A stretch of 64,000 bases of DNA, from NCBI GenBank assembly GCA_950295325.1, contig OX485804.1:32304001-32368000 (forward strand), read 5' to 3'. Positions 11,157 through 23,797 of this stretch are shown here, in pieces (position 1 is the first letter of the stretch; each line of letters opens with the position of its first letter). The notes under the pieces were generated by a model that was given only the letters and a program-made list of their open reading frames with translations, was not told where the DNA came from and did no database searches. The position numbers and the translations under genes are program-made. The stretch comes from Polytrichum commune. Taxonomy: Eukaryota > Streptophyta > Polytrichopsida > Polytrichales > Polytrichaceae.

Positions 11157-13300
11157 TCTAACCACCAGGAAGGAAACTTCCTTCGTCTCACCAGTAGGAA
11201 AATTGCTCGATTACTGCAGGAATGCCAACTTAGTCCCACTTAGTGCATGTCAAGGATGAAATTCAGCCACTTCTACACACACGGATCATGCACCATCACC
11301 AAGAGCTCTGGTTACATGCATTCTACCATTATGATTATGGAGCATGTTCTTCTTTTCTGCCTAAACTCCGGCTTAATTATGAACGAAAGAAAACTCGAAG
11401 CCACAAAACCAATCCCTCATCACACCACCACCATGCCCCTAACCCATAACAAAACCCCATAAATGCATCCGCCGCAGCCAAGTCTCTCACTCTCTGAACT
11501 CGGGGGTAAAGGATTGCAATTAATTACGGAGAACAAGGTCTAACGGAATCCGAACCCAAACCTCTGCCACCATCACCTCTCAATCTGACGCAAGAGCGCA
11601 TACACATCCAGGGTGACCACTAGCTTCATCCACTTTCCTTTTAAAAGCCACACCACTCTGGACACTCAACACCGAAGTGCTCACCTCCGAAAGGGGCCAG
11701 TAGCCTGCGAACGAAGAGGCTCTTCATTCATACTTGCTCCCTAGGGAGCCGGCGTTTACTATATGTATCTGCCTAGATGCTAAAGATAAGGAACTTTGCC
11801 TCCATTCAGCAGATTTTGTCCACTCTACCACATGATGTTTCCCAAAAACTGAACTTGCAGTGATCCTTGTCATAGCTACTGTCAAACTTTTGGATAACGC
11901 TTCAAATACTTTGAATATTAGCAATGAAGCTACACTGTCATCGTCGACGAAGTAGGTACGATTTGTGCAAGTGCAAAATGTATATGTGCAATAAAGGTCA
12001 TGAATGTGCGACAAATTTGAAATTTCCACTTGCATCTCAGAAATTGTTTAGTGGATACAATAAAATGCATAACTGCAGCAGATTCTGACTTTGTCCTAAT
12101 ATGCAACACCATATCAAAATATCTCCCTCAAACATCCGTTGAGCATCATAAAATCTCACAGCAAGTTTCTTAAACCCTCTCCACACTCCTCAACATTTCC
12201 TCAGCTCCAAAAAAAACCCGTAGAGCATAGGATGCTTGGCCGCGAATTGAATTCTTGAGACATAGGAACCTCCCTTGTGGATCAGGACAGTAAGAAAATT
12301 ATTCGACAGTAAGAGAATAAACCCCTGCTATTATACACGGTCCATATTCGTCCAAGGGAAGGAGGCAACAGATTCTCCTATACTAGCAAATGGCATTTGA
12401 AAATGACTAAGGCGAAAAAATTCTGCTAGTTCCGAACATAGTCGATTGCCTTGATTTTTATTGCAGACTCAATCTCCACCTCACAACACCCCACAACACG
12501 AATCACATCAACAGGCTTCGTCGACTAGAAAAATCTCGCTCGCCATGAGAATCACGCCACAAAAGCAGAATTTCTACTAGCTATCTATCATCACAGCTTT
12601 TGTCTAATTTCCTCAGACGTGATTCGACTCTCGACGAATTTCAATCTCTACTGTTGTACTCTTTGGCTCTGGGAATAGCATGAAAAAACCCCACAAACAC
12701 CGATGGTTGAGTGGTTTTACATAAAGAATCGGGCGTCACTACAAGCACGCACGCAAATCCAAGTTCGATGCTTGTAACTCAGTTCCTCTCCACTACTTTG
12801 AAAAAAAATTCTGGGAAAAAAACTACCGCCCTGGTGAATCGTTTCTCTCCTGCCACCACTGGCCTGAGCTCCTCGAGTCACTTAGATTTAAGCGCAGATG
12901 GTGCAAAACAGAGAACTCAAAATTAGCTCCCCGCTGGTGAATCACGCATGCTGCTTCCGGATGGGGACTAAGAAAGGATAAATCTCGAGAGTTGATTGGA
13001 GTCTCGTTGGATGGAGTGAGTGGGGGAGTCATACGAAGGTAGAGTGTAGAATCAAACTGGAGAGTTCGAATCCAACTGGATGCATGACTAGAGAGAGAGA
13101 GACGTGATCTGGCACACTTCTAAATAGACAGATTTATTTCATTGGTTTTAAAAAATGCAACCATCCATCACACTATCGGGAAGAAAAGCAAGGGAACTGC
13201 AACTAAGGAGTGACACGTGCTTTCTGGGTCTGGTTTTGCGATTGAGTTTGGAATTTTGTGTGGTACATATGGAATGCGAAGAGATCACCATGGTCGAAAA
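11157..13300. other. WSD upstream region, no gene seen
   Basis: Pyrimidine-rich stretches around 11270-11560 and 12430-12560 could hold the WSD promoter and 5' UTR. A (GA)n tract lies near 13090. Reading frames here show no family signature or consistent splicing. Confidence 0.4.
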
Positions 13301-14102
13301 GTTAGGTATGAGTGGGAAATTTTGCTAAGTCTTTTGTGAAGTGCTTCAAAGTTCCCAAGAGGTGATGGGAGCTTGGAAACAAATTCATGGATTCCTCCTC
13401 GGATGTCATCCACGCTACTTTATATCAAGATGGTAAGGTATGAGTGAGAATTTTGGCTAAGTGCACGGAGAACAATGCTTCAAAGTTTCCAAGAGGTGAT
13501 GGGAGCTTGAAGGGAGTCCCCCTCGGGTGTCATCTACCCTTTTGCGTCATGATGGTAAGGTACGTAATTGATAAGGCACTAAGGCCAGAGCATTCCATGA
13601 ACAAGGGCCTTTCCGAGGGCCACCCGTATTCATGCAAGGGTTTTATTTAGCATAAAGCCCACGATGGAGAATATGTTCAACTGGCGGCTCAGGGCCACTT
13701 AACACACGAAACTGAGAGCCCGTGACCATTACACTTCAAGCACTCTCGTTGGTGAAAAAGGGGGAGACGGTCCAAGTTCGCTTCACAAGTTCACACTACG
13801 CTTGGGGGACCAACGGAGTATGTGAATGCAAGATGGATGTAAAGTCTACATGGATTCCTACATGACATCGAATGGATCATGTTTCATGGTCACTTGGACT
13901 ATTTTCAAAAACCACCCTTTGAAGGTAGGCCTAACACAAAACCGGGAGACCATGGCACTCCAAACGTTCATAAGCGTTGTTTTATTCTATTTTATCATGG
14001 GTTGAAGACTTGCATGAATAGAAATTCATCGACATAGCATTTGGTTGATGGGCCTGGTCACATATAACTTCACACTACACTCGAGGGTCCGTGACCACAC
14101 TA

Positions 14103-14549
14103 CAGTCCATCCTCTATAAATGTTACACCTATAAGTGTTAACCCTCTCTAAATGTTAACTTTCTTCTACTCCCCACATATTGCACACTATAAATGTTAAA
14201 CTTGTTAACTGTTAACAAAATGGTACTCCCTTCTTTGTAAATTTGACTCTATAAATGTTAACAAATGAAATACAACCATAATATGGATGATAAAAACTAC
14301 ACATCCAGTTACATTCCTCTCTCTCTCACCCGTGATCTGTAAACTTGATATTGAATAAAGTTTTGATTGGGTTTGCAATTTTATGAATGGTATTCTCTCA
14401 CAAGGACTCTTCACAATTGCTTATATTTATAAATGTTAAGATTTGTATATTACTCAAAAAAATAATTTTATAATTGTTAACTGTTAACACCTCTATAAAT
14501 GTTAACTTTGATCCACTCCCGAGGGTTAACATTTATAGAGGGTAGAGTG
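14103..14549. mobile_element. pogo/Emigrant-like MITE (Tc1/mariner superfamily)
   Basis: It is 447 bp with TA on both sides (14101-14102 and 14550-14551). The ends read CAGTCCATCCTCTATAAATG and, complemented, CACTCTACCCTCTATAAATG. CTCTATAAATGTTAAC-like subterminal units recur internally on both sides. A CA(G/C)T start, TA target and iterated CTATAAAT(T) units are the hallmark of Emigrant/pogo MITEs in plants. There is no coding capacity. Confidence 0.75.
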
Positions 14550-15012
14550 TACATGATTTTGGAGGTGTGTTGGGACGGCCTTTGGACACTCTTCTTTTGG
14601 GCTCTCACAATTTCATGATCACGGCTCTTGGCTCGTGTGTGAAGTGGCCCTCAGGGTCGGTGATATCAAGGAAACCCTCATGGGTTTCACAAAAGCGATT
14701 ATGTGGTGTAATGAGCCTGCATTTTACACCACACAATTTGCTGGAGGGCCTTATAACGAGTGAGAAATTTGGCTAAAGTGTGTGCAAGTGTGTGGAGCAG
14801 GATGCTTCAAAGCTCCCAAGAGAGGTGATGGGAGCTTGGAAGGGTTCCTCCTCGGGTTATCGAGAGTATAGCCCGACCGCACGATTGAGAATATGATCAA
14901 CGACTCAGGGTCAGTGATGCCAAGAAACCCTCCTGATCCCACGACAAGTGGTTATGCAGAGTAATGCGCTTGCCTTTTACACTACACAATTCACTGGAGG
15001 GCGGGCTTTATA

Positions 15013-15495
15013 CACTCTAAACTCTGTAGTATCACACCTGTGGCAACCAAAGTGCACGTGATATTACAGAGTTTTGTAGTGTTAACATGGTTGCGTGATA
15101 TTATAGAATTAGTGTAGCATGTGACATTATGGAATAACACAAAGGAGATGTGAAGACATTTTGAATTCGTATCCTGTCACCTAAGTTAATGTGGTCCACT
15201 CCACTTGACCTTTGTAGACGATGTGACAAACACATGCACCAACATTCAACAAATGGCATAAGAAGAATAAGAAGAAGAATAAGAAGATGACACTCCATAT
15301 GTTGACACATGGCGCAATGTGAGGGTGTGAGTTGACTTCTTTGGTGGTTTGTATTAATGACAAATTTCGTGATATACGGGAGAGAAATGTGACAATAAGG
15401 AGTGAGATTTAAACTACGAACATCCGTTCCCTAGGGTTTCAGGATATTAGAGAATGCATGACATTATGGGGGTTGATATTACGGAGTTTAGGGTG
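15013..15495. mobile_element. TA-flanked MITE, family B, copy 1
   Basis: It is 483 bp bounded by TA (15011-15012, 15496-15497). The left end is CACTCTAAACTCTGTAGTAT and the complemented right end CACCCTAAACTCCGTAATAT. The interior (GTGGCAACCAAAGTGCA, GCATGTGACATTATGGAATA) matches copy 2 at 31066-31407. The structure is again Tc1/mariner-like. Confidence 0.72.
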
Positions 15496-15609
15496 TATCG
15501 GGTGAGAAATTTGGCTGTGTGTGTAGAGAACAGTGTTTCAAAGTCCCCAAAGGTGATGGGGAGCTTGGAAGGATTCCTCCTCGGATGTCATCCACCAACC
15601 TTCATCTTG

Positions 15610-17065
15610 ATAAAGGTGCCTTACGAGTGAGGGGGCAATTCTCCATGCCCTTCCCGGTCACCAGCCAGCTGTCAACGGGTTACGGGCTTTCACATTTGGC
15701 AGTTGTTTGGTTAGTCATCGTCTTCCCTTCCTGCCCTTCCTTCCTTCTCCACTTCGACCTCTCCACTTTCAGTTGTTGCGATGATCGAGCACTCCTCCGA
15801 GAGCAAATGTGGTGATTCTCTCTTTCGCTTCTGTTCTTATGAGGCAAGTTGTGTGGAATTCGCTTACTTCGGCATTACTTCCAACTGGCTTGTTGTTGGA
15901 AGGAGGTAGGAGCTTCTCAACATCATCTTTGTCATCGACATTCAGTAGATTCGGTTAGAGGCGTAAATCGTACACGTTTTGAACTTCGTCTACTTGAATA
16001 GGATAACACCAGCTGCATGTAAGAAGAAGATCTCGGAATGTGGGATCGCTGATTTGAGAACTCCTCTCAAGCCTCCATTTCCTGCCTAATTACCCGAGTA
16101 GGTCTGGTTTATGATGAAATGTACCTTAGTCGTCTCTCACATCTTTGTCCTTGTAAGGCAGGTCTTCAAGAATTTTCCATTTTGGTATGGACCTTCAATG
16201 ATGAGGGAGGAGGCAATGTTCGTATCGTTTTATAATACTAAAGCTGAATGCTACTCGTCGTAGTAGGTAGGGCTTTTGAAGCACAAGCACACTGAAAAAT
16301 CAGTGGAACCAAACAGATGGTTGTCTTTTGCTGCAATCGACTTGTAGTATGGTGGGGCTTTATGAAATCTATTCATGGTAAACATAGTCACTGCTTGAGG
16401 CCCTTATGCAGAGCGTGTCTGAGACCGTAGTAGACAAGGTGTATGTCGTTCACTGGAAGTGTTGACGAAGAGCTCACAGGAACTGAGGAGTCATTATGTG
16501 TTGCATTTGAAAACTGCATTGCTTTATGTGTGGCAGGAAGGTTTGCCACCAAGTATGACAGAGAAACAAAGAGGAAAACAGGAAATCAGTTGGGACCTAT
16601 GTGTCCCTATCAGATGGAAGTATATTCACAGTGGACGAAAATGCTTTGTGATTGTACTCTCCTAAATTTCTGCACATTGTTGCTTTGTTGTGCTTTTTAG
16701 GTTTTCCGGTTTCTTGATGTTCGGACTTTGACAAGTGCTCTCGATTCACCTCGAACGTATGTATCTATCAGCTTGAGAGCTTTGAAATTCTCTGAAAGCA
16801 AGATGTTTCATAGTTGATCTAATTAGCAGTTCAGAGGACAGCTCTTGTCTCCTTGGATCTTTAGGGATTAAAGTCTTGCGCTTGAATCTTTGAGAATTTC
16901 CTTTCTGCGTAAGGGTTTCTGATTTCATCCTTTGAAATGTTGCAGGACATTTGCTATAGAAGATGGATCATCGCAGTTTTTCTCATAAAATGTGGCTCAT
17001 ATTAACCTCGAACAATTTCAAGGAATTTGGAATTTAGGAGTAAAGAGCATTTTGCCTCAGAGGTC
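15610..17065 (+). other. ASI1-like promoter and 5' UTR region
   Basis: A pyrimidine-rich stretch at 15640-15830 precedes several acceptor-like sites (about 16945 and 17036), so the 5' UTR is probably spliced. Short frames at 16443-16700 have no family signature and are not called as genes. Confidence 0.4.
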
Positions 17066-20000
17066 ATGGGCTCTGAGATGCAGGATGGATCAGGGGGACA
17101 GGATATGCTTCCTGTCAAAGCTGAAGATGGAGCTAAAGATGAAGTTCAGGAGGACAAAATAGTTTGGGGACAAAAGATGGCTGGTGGCAACTTCAGGACT
17201 GTAAAAATATCGGGTGAAGAGTATTCTCTCTATGACTGCATTCGATGCCACTCAGGGTCTGACTTAGACCATGTTGGGAAGATCATGAGAATGTGGCAGA
17301 CAGAGGATGGGAAGCTCTGCAATATCCGGTGGTTCTTCAGGCCTTCCGAATTGCCACCATTAATCAAAGGGTTGGACTATTTACCAGACAGAAAAGAACT
17401 TTTTTTTGCTTCTGGGAAGGTGAAAGGAGTGGAGGATGAGAATTTTCTGGTAAGCAGTAACATAGGCAGTGTTCGGGACATCCGTACTGTGGAGAATGAT
17501 ATCTTCTTGGTAAACAGTGCTCACAAATTTAAACCTATATATCAATGTCAAAAAAATATATGTATAAGAGTACATGTCTAATAATAATATTAGAAGTAAA
17601 GTACTGCATGCAGTGGATGCAGATGCTTTAGGCATGTGAAGCAATGAAACACATGCTTTCTATACGAATACATTGAACATATCCTTTCCTTGGTAACAGT
17701 CTTCTTGAGGGTAAACTGCTAGTTGATGGTTTTAGCTGCTGTCGAATATGCAGCTGTTGATTGCTATAGACAATTACCAATTGACAACACAAGAGCCCCC
17801 CAAATTTGTGCTTAGGGTAATGTAGTCTGGTAGTTCAGGTTTGGTCCAATAATATCAAACACCTATAAAGCGATAGTAATATATGAGGTGCCTGGTTCAC
17901 CTGCAGTATGCGCTCATGGCTGAGCATCTTCCCTATACAATCCAGATGCACTTGTAACACTGTGTTTTGGCATTGCATTTCTTAGTGTTTACACATTAAT
18001 TAAGCTGCAAAGGTTTTCATATTCTGTTTGTTTCTTTAATTTTTAATGTCTACTGATTTAAGGTTTGTGCATAAGTGCTTGAGGGCTGTACTGAATCCCT
18101 ATTCCCACCAGGTCTACGATTTTTCCAAAATTTAATCTGCTACCTGTTATCTTTGCTTAGAACTATGTGAATTTTCATGTGTTGTATGCAGGAAGTAATC
18201 GTTGGGAAGTGCAGAGTTTTGTGCACTGCAGAGGATGATTACAATAAATTGCCTTCCAGTCAGCAACTACAGGTTGCTGACTTCTTCTTCAATAAAGCCT
18301 TCGATTGTGATGCAATGGAAATTACTGGACTTGACATTCTGTCCGAAGATATTGGGGGTATTCACTTAGAACCTATTTTAACATGTATTTGAATATGCCA
18401 AGTTCTACTTCTGCTATCAAATAATTAAGGTGCTGCAGGCTGCCATTCGCCAAAATTCTGCCTTCTTTTGGATTCCTTCATGTGATGTGGGGGAAAAATT
18501 TGCAGGCTGTGGTAGTTTGTGGTGTAAGTTGATTGTAATACGACCCTTTCACTTGCTTGGTAGATCTGAGTAGGGATTTGTGTCCAAGCTGATTTAAGGT
18601 TGTTTTGTCATTTATTGGTGGTCTGCAGCTCAAAAAGTATTCAACAAGACAGAGTGGTTGATAAACAAGTCTCCAGGATTTGCCACCTCCCAGGTTACTT
18701 ATACTAGTCTTTGTACCAGTTTGCTTTACATTTTGTCATTTGTACTCTCTTGTTTTTCATAGGAACTTGTTGTAATTTCTTGGGGGGTTGCATATCACTT
18801 GAGCTGGTACAATCTCATTTTTGTTTATGATACTTCTCTATCTGGTATTGCAAGTAGTCCTTGGATGTATTCAATTCATCTACTGTACTTCAACATTTTC
18901 CTGCTTCTACCTTTGTGATTTTCTGAGTAGCGTTCAACCTGTTCAGGTATCATCTCCAAGACTACATTGCCAGTCTTCTGGCTCAGGGGCTTCACCAATA
19001 CTTGAGGACCCTACACAAGTGCCACTGCAATCAGGTCAGAACGTTCCAGCAAAGTTGAAGGTGGAAGATGTAAGGACTTTGAAGGTGAGCAAGAAGCGGA
19101 GAAGGGATGAAACTAAGGGTTCACCAGTACCAATTACAGAGAACAAAAGGGGCAGAGCATCACCTGATTTCAAAAAGCCTAAAGTGGTAGTTGACAGAAG
19201 CTCTCCATTAATAGTGCCTGGTGAGGAACATGATGAACTTATGCTTGAGTCAAGGAAGAGTATGATACACACTTCTGATGCACGACCACAGAGTGTTGGC
19301 AATACAGGACTTGAGGCTTCTTGTGTCAAGAACGGCCCACAGATTGCCTCCCAAGAAATCAGATCAGAACCTGTCCCAAGTGCTGGGAAAGGAGGGGTCC
19401 TAAAAAGTCCTGCAACTGCAGTCCCTCAATTACAAACCAAAACAGTGCTCAAAGGGGAAGGAGTACATCCTAATCATAGTGAAAATCCTACCAGTGGAAT
19501 TGCCAACAAAATTGCTTCAAGGCCCTTAAGAAGGACTGAGCTCTCGGCTGGAAAGGAGAACCCCAGGAAACTTGAAAAGAAGCCTGAGAAAGGAAAGATG
19601 GGAAATCTTAGGCAAGGTGCCGGTCCTGTTAAGGGAGGTAGCAATATGTGTGATGAATCCAATCTATCCAAGAAACCTGGTCTTGCCAGTAAAAGGAAGG
19701 ATGATGGAAAAACTGTGACGGCCATGACCATGCCACTTGAGAAAAAGTTGCCACCATCTGCAAAATCAAACGCCACTAAGGAAATTGGGAAAAATCAAAG
19801 TGAAGGATATAGAGAACAATCTGAACATGGAGGAAGGAATAGCCTACTGATATCTGGTTCTCTACCTTCAGGAAAGGTTGACATACATGGAGTGGTATCT
19901 AAAAGGAAGGAAGATCCACCGCAGATAGTTACATTGGAACCAGAAACTACAGCACCCATTGGAAAGGTAGACAGTGTGATTGTTGTGGACAGGGACCACC

Positions 20001-22550
20001 TTGGAAAATTTGAAGAACAGGAACCTCAACAGGTGATGATGTCCTTCATTGTGAATTAGATGTTGAGGAATGCTTGTCTTTGTCATTTCAACTTGTCAGC
20101 ATCTCTGATGTGGAACCATGCTAGTATTAGCCCACATGACTCAAGTAATATGGAGTTGCAAATATTATTCTATCACAATAAACTCCAAACACTAATTCTC
20201 TGGTAGTTCATTGCTTATTGCCAAATAGGTTATTCTTCTATGAACCGACTAAAACAAAGTTGGTTCTGGTCTATGATGGTGCAGATTCCTCGGAGGCCTC
20301 TATTCAAAGTCAATTTGGAAGTAAGTAACAAACAACTTACATCATATATTTTTATTCTAAGCTTCTCTCTTGTGGAATTTGTCTGACAAACTACTATCCA
20401 CTCCACTTCAACTGGTATGATATTTTTTCAAAGAAAATGGATGGCTATGTTTTTCAACTTAGATCACAGCTGAATGTGTTGTAATGGCTGGGGCTGGACA
20501 GGTGTGGGAAGATTCCATAGAAAGAGCTGTCAGAGCTAAAAGAGTACTACTTCTGAAGAATGTGGACCCAACAGTCCATTCTAAGGACTTGGAGGTCTCT
20601 TCCTTCACAATTTGCCCTTTGGAAATATCTGGATTTGTGTCAATTGATTGGCATGGCAAACTCTGATGTCCATCAACTTTTTGTATGTGCTCTGGAGTAT
20701 TGCAACTTTGCAGGAGGTTCTCACCTGGTTACCATACAAAATGCAGGAATCACTTACTCAATTTTTCAAAACAAGATGTGAAGTGCGAAAGGCACCAGGG
20801 CTGACTTTCAACTATTATGATAGTGGTATGTATCTTTCTCAACTGCGACTAAAGTCGCTTGTAAGCACATCTATGGGAAGCTAAAAATATAGAAATGAAG
20901 GATGTACTAGTTTTCATGTCACTAAACATGTTGTGCTACTATCTGTTGTGGAAGTAGCTGCAGCTTTGCTGAAATTATCTACCCCTAAAAAAGCTGAGGA
21001 GATCTTGCAAAGTATGGAAGACAATTGTTTAGTGTTGGGAGACAGGTATGATCTCTTCTAAGTTAACAAGCTATAGTAAAGAATCAAACTGATTTCATTG
21101 GATGGTAACATGTAACTTCTCTATTCTGCTTGCTTTGAATGTTTCACGAAGTGTTCACAAGTTTTTCTATATGGGCATACTTTATTTTTGCACACATCCA
21201 GATATATCTGGAAGCAGATTTCAAATTTTTGAAGGACAGTATGTACAACCCAATGACTTTGTGAATTCCCTTTGATGGTTCCTGCAGGCCAATAATTGCA
21301 ACCTTGTTTGAATGTACTCAATTTCTGAAAGAATTCCCCAAGTTCCCAGGCCATCTTGACATCCAACAGAAACGTGACCGGGAGGATCATGTATAATTAG
21401 ACATACTATACAGCTCATGAATGCTTCATGTTCAGCAATTTGCTTAAAGTTCAATTTGATAGTCAAGCCTGCAATAGAGGAACTTGTACTTGCAAGTTGC
21501 CTATCCATGTTCATTCATGTTTTGTTATGTAAAACATTCTAAAATCTCTATGTTTGTCACTCATCCACATCTCCACATCTTTGCAGAAGAATGCATTGGC
21601 AACATCACATGCTGCTCAAGGTAACACAATTGAGTTCACTTATGGACAACCATGGCGATTGCTACAAGAGCAGCATGATATGCAGTGGAACATTCTTAGA
21701 GAGGTAAGCTTTATAAAATCCTAGTGCAAAAGTTTTTATGATTGTTGATTGCAAGTGAAAATGCATTTCCAATGCTTTTCTGAACCACGTGTTATTTCTT
21801 TACTTTGATTGTTCTTGCATTATTCAACAGACTTTCTGAATTTTAGCTGAGAATGAATGATGAACCCATCCCTACAATATTCCCTGGGTGATAGAAAATG
21901 CCCATTTATGCAAGAGTACTCAAACGAATATTCTTATTGATGGCTCGTGTCTTCCTCTCCTATCCAGATCCAACTTTTATCTGCCATTAATTCAACAATA
22001 CAATAGGGTTTAAAATTTTTAATCAATGGGACTTTTTGTTGTGAGTTGGTCCCTATGATTTTCCATTGATTGTTTTACATACAATATGAATAAATCCTTT
22101 CCATTTGTGCTGCATGCTTGGAGATAGTGTTTGAATTTGAATATAGAGCAACCTATTTTGGTTCATTGAGGGCTAAACTCATCTTAGCACCCCTTGGGAT
22201 GCTGAAATGACATTTACCTTTATGAACCAAAATAGGTTGCTCTGTATTCAAATTCACACACTACCTTCAAGCATACCAAACATGGAAAGTTGTTGTAGGC
22301 AAAACAACCAACCCCCAACCAAAAGTTATGTTGAGTTAAGAGGAATACTTTAATCTTCTAAATATGGATGTTCATCATCCATGTATTTTAACTTGAGGCT
22401 CCTATACACAAAGAAGTTACATATCATTTTCACGTTATTCAATTAATATGTAATTTTCATACTGCAGTTACATTCTAAGGCATGTCAATGTTTGTACTGC
22501 AGCTACATCAGAAGGAATTGAGCATGTTTGACAAGGAGCAGTTTCGCTGA
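17066..22550 (+). CDS. ASI1/IBM2 (SG1)-like BAH and RRM protein
   Basis: Eleven exons: 17066-17449, 18192-18357, 18629-18693, 18947-20032, 20285-20320, 20463-20594, 20714-20825, 20955 (or 20964)-21045, 21288-21390, 21587-21703, 22503-22550. Phases agree throughout and give about 779 aa. A BAH domain spans residues about 48-170 (SLYDCIRC, VGKIMRMW, IRWFFRPSE, VGKCRVLCT). A long Lys/Ser/Pro-rich disordered part comes mainly from exon 4 (about 206-567). A degenerate RRM begins at VLLLKNVDP (about 607) and runs to LVLGDRP, followed by a conserved tail (SHAAQGNTIEFTYG, WRLLQEQHDMQW). This order is that of Arabidopsis ASI1/IBM2/SG1, a nuclear chromatin reader that lets full-length transcripts pass through heterochromatic introns and controls polyadenylation choice. 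A conserved role here is inference. The phrase GTGGAG..GA and its GGTAA donor recur at 17495-17520, offering an alternative end for exon 1. Confidence 0.88.
22097..22289 (+). repeat. long near-perfect hairpin in ASI1-like last intron
   Basis: The arms 22097-22166 and 22222-22289 pair over nearly 70 bp with a loop of about 55 nt. The inner 40 bp (from GAATTTGAATA to TATTTTGGTTCAT) carries only one or two mismatches, some of them G:U pairs in RNA. It may be a small MITE or an inverted duplication able to form a pre-miRNA-like or siRNA-producing fold when transcribed with the host gene. Confidence 0.75.
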
Positions 22551-23797
22551 AGAGGCTTCCTTCCAAGAGCAGGTATTGGTGCACCAATATTAACCCAGGT
22601 GATGAAACAAACTGTAATCAGGAGTGTTACTTGAAATTTAGATCTGGTCCTCATATTTGTTGTGGCCGATATAGATGTTGTAGTTTTCCTGTAACACATG
22701 TAAAAGTGTCTTTTAACCTATCACATATCTCAAGACAACCTTGTACATATAGGACTTTTTTAACCCATCACATACCTATGCATTCTCTTTACACAGGGCA
22801 TTGTGATATTCTTGGCAGATTCTGAGGATTGATGCTTGGAAAAGCTATTGATGGCTTATTCAATTTTGTCTTTTGAGGAGGGTTCACAAGCACAAGCAGC
22901 TTTGAGATCCTTTATGTACAAGGTCATCTTGAGAATAGAGAAACCTTTTGAGATACGTGTGATGTTAAAATAGCTGAATTCTCCATACCTATTCTACAGG
23001 CATAAATAACAAGCCCGCTTTTGCTAGTGTAATTAGAGGGCACATGTCTGAGAACATGCAGGCAAGTGGATGATAGAATTAGGTAGAGAACTATTTTGTC
23101 TTCCTAACGCACCCTTTTCAAGTTCAGTTGGATGCTTTAGCTCCGATGGATGAGATTGTTTGTGTTGAATAGATGACCATTGCTTCAATTGGATGGATGA
23201 ATGTTTCTCAATGTTGAATGGATGGAAACAAATTGCACTCTAGATTTACCTCCAGATGAGTACCATAGGTTTGTATATAAGACTATAAATGAGAGATGGA
23301 AGTACAGAATTGGATGTCTTGGACTAACCCCTAAACGCTCAAGCCTTCGCATTCCATTTTCGGGCATTTCCAGCTCTAGTGCTGAAAACTTCTGTTCTAT
23401 ATTAATCCATCCTTAGGCAGCTTGACCTTGGAGTTCCCATGAGTTCCCATGGGATCTAGGTTAAGGCCTTGGGGTGTAAGCTGCACCTACACAAGATCAC
23501 CCAAGGTATGTTGTCCTATTACCGAGGGGTTCCCTTTCATTGAGCTCAAGGGAACAAATTAAAATCCTAGGATCCTAGGGAACAATGAGGGAGGGTCCGA
23601 GGTGTCAGAGTTCGGTGCAAGCCATCTAACAATTGTGAATTCTTGTGATGTGTTAAATCGAGCTCGAATTACTTTGTGATTGTGAAAATTTGAATGTGCT
23701 TGGGAAACTTGAGGCATGTTACAATTTGGTAGTAGAGCCCAAGCTTACACTTTTACAGTGTAATAAACTATGTATTAGGCATTATAAGCAAGACTAA
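22551..23797. other. ASI1-like 3' flank, no gene
   Basis: 3' UTR and intergenic sequence. A 12-bp direct repeat (GAGTTCCCATG twice near 23432-23455) is the only clear structure. No protein family is seen. Confidence 0.4.

Larger units (their letters stand above)
13305..15610. repeat. complex repeat mosaic with four copies of a 110-135 bp core
   Basis: The core TTCAAAG(T/C)(T/C)CCCAA followed by GTGATGGGAGCTTG, then CCTCCTCGG, starts near 13342, 13477, 14803 and 15534; the first two are in tandem. Segments 14648-14755 and 14890-15000 are a further direct pair, and about 13680-13745 is inverted relative to about 14580-14665, flanking the pogo-like MITE. No coding family is recognised. Confidence 0.6.

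Noticed and set aside
16443-16700. 85-codon frame upstream of the ASI1-like gene
   Set aside because: No family signature; it lies where spliced 5' UTR is expected, and a second overlapping frame is equally open.
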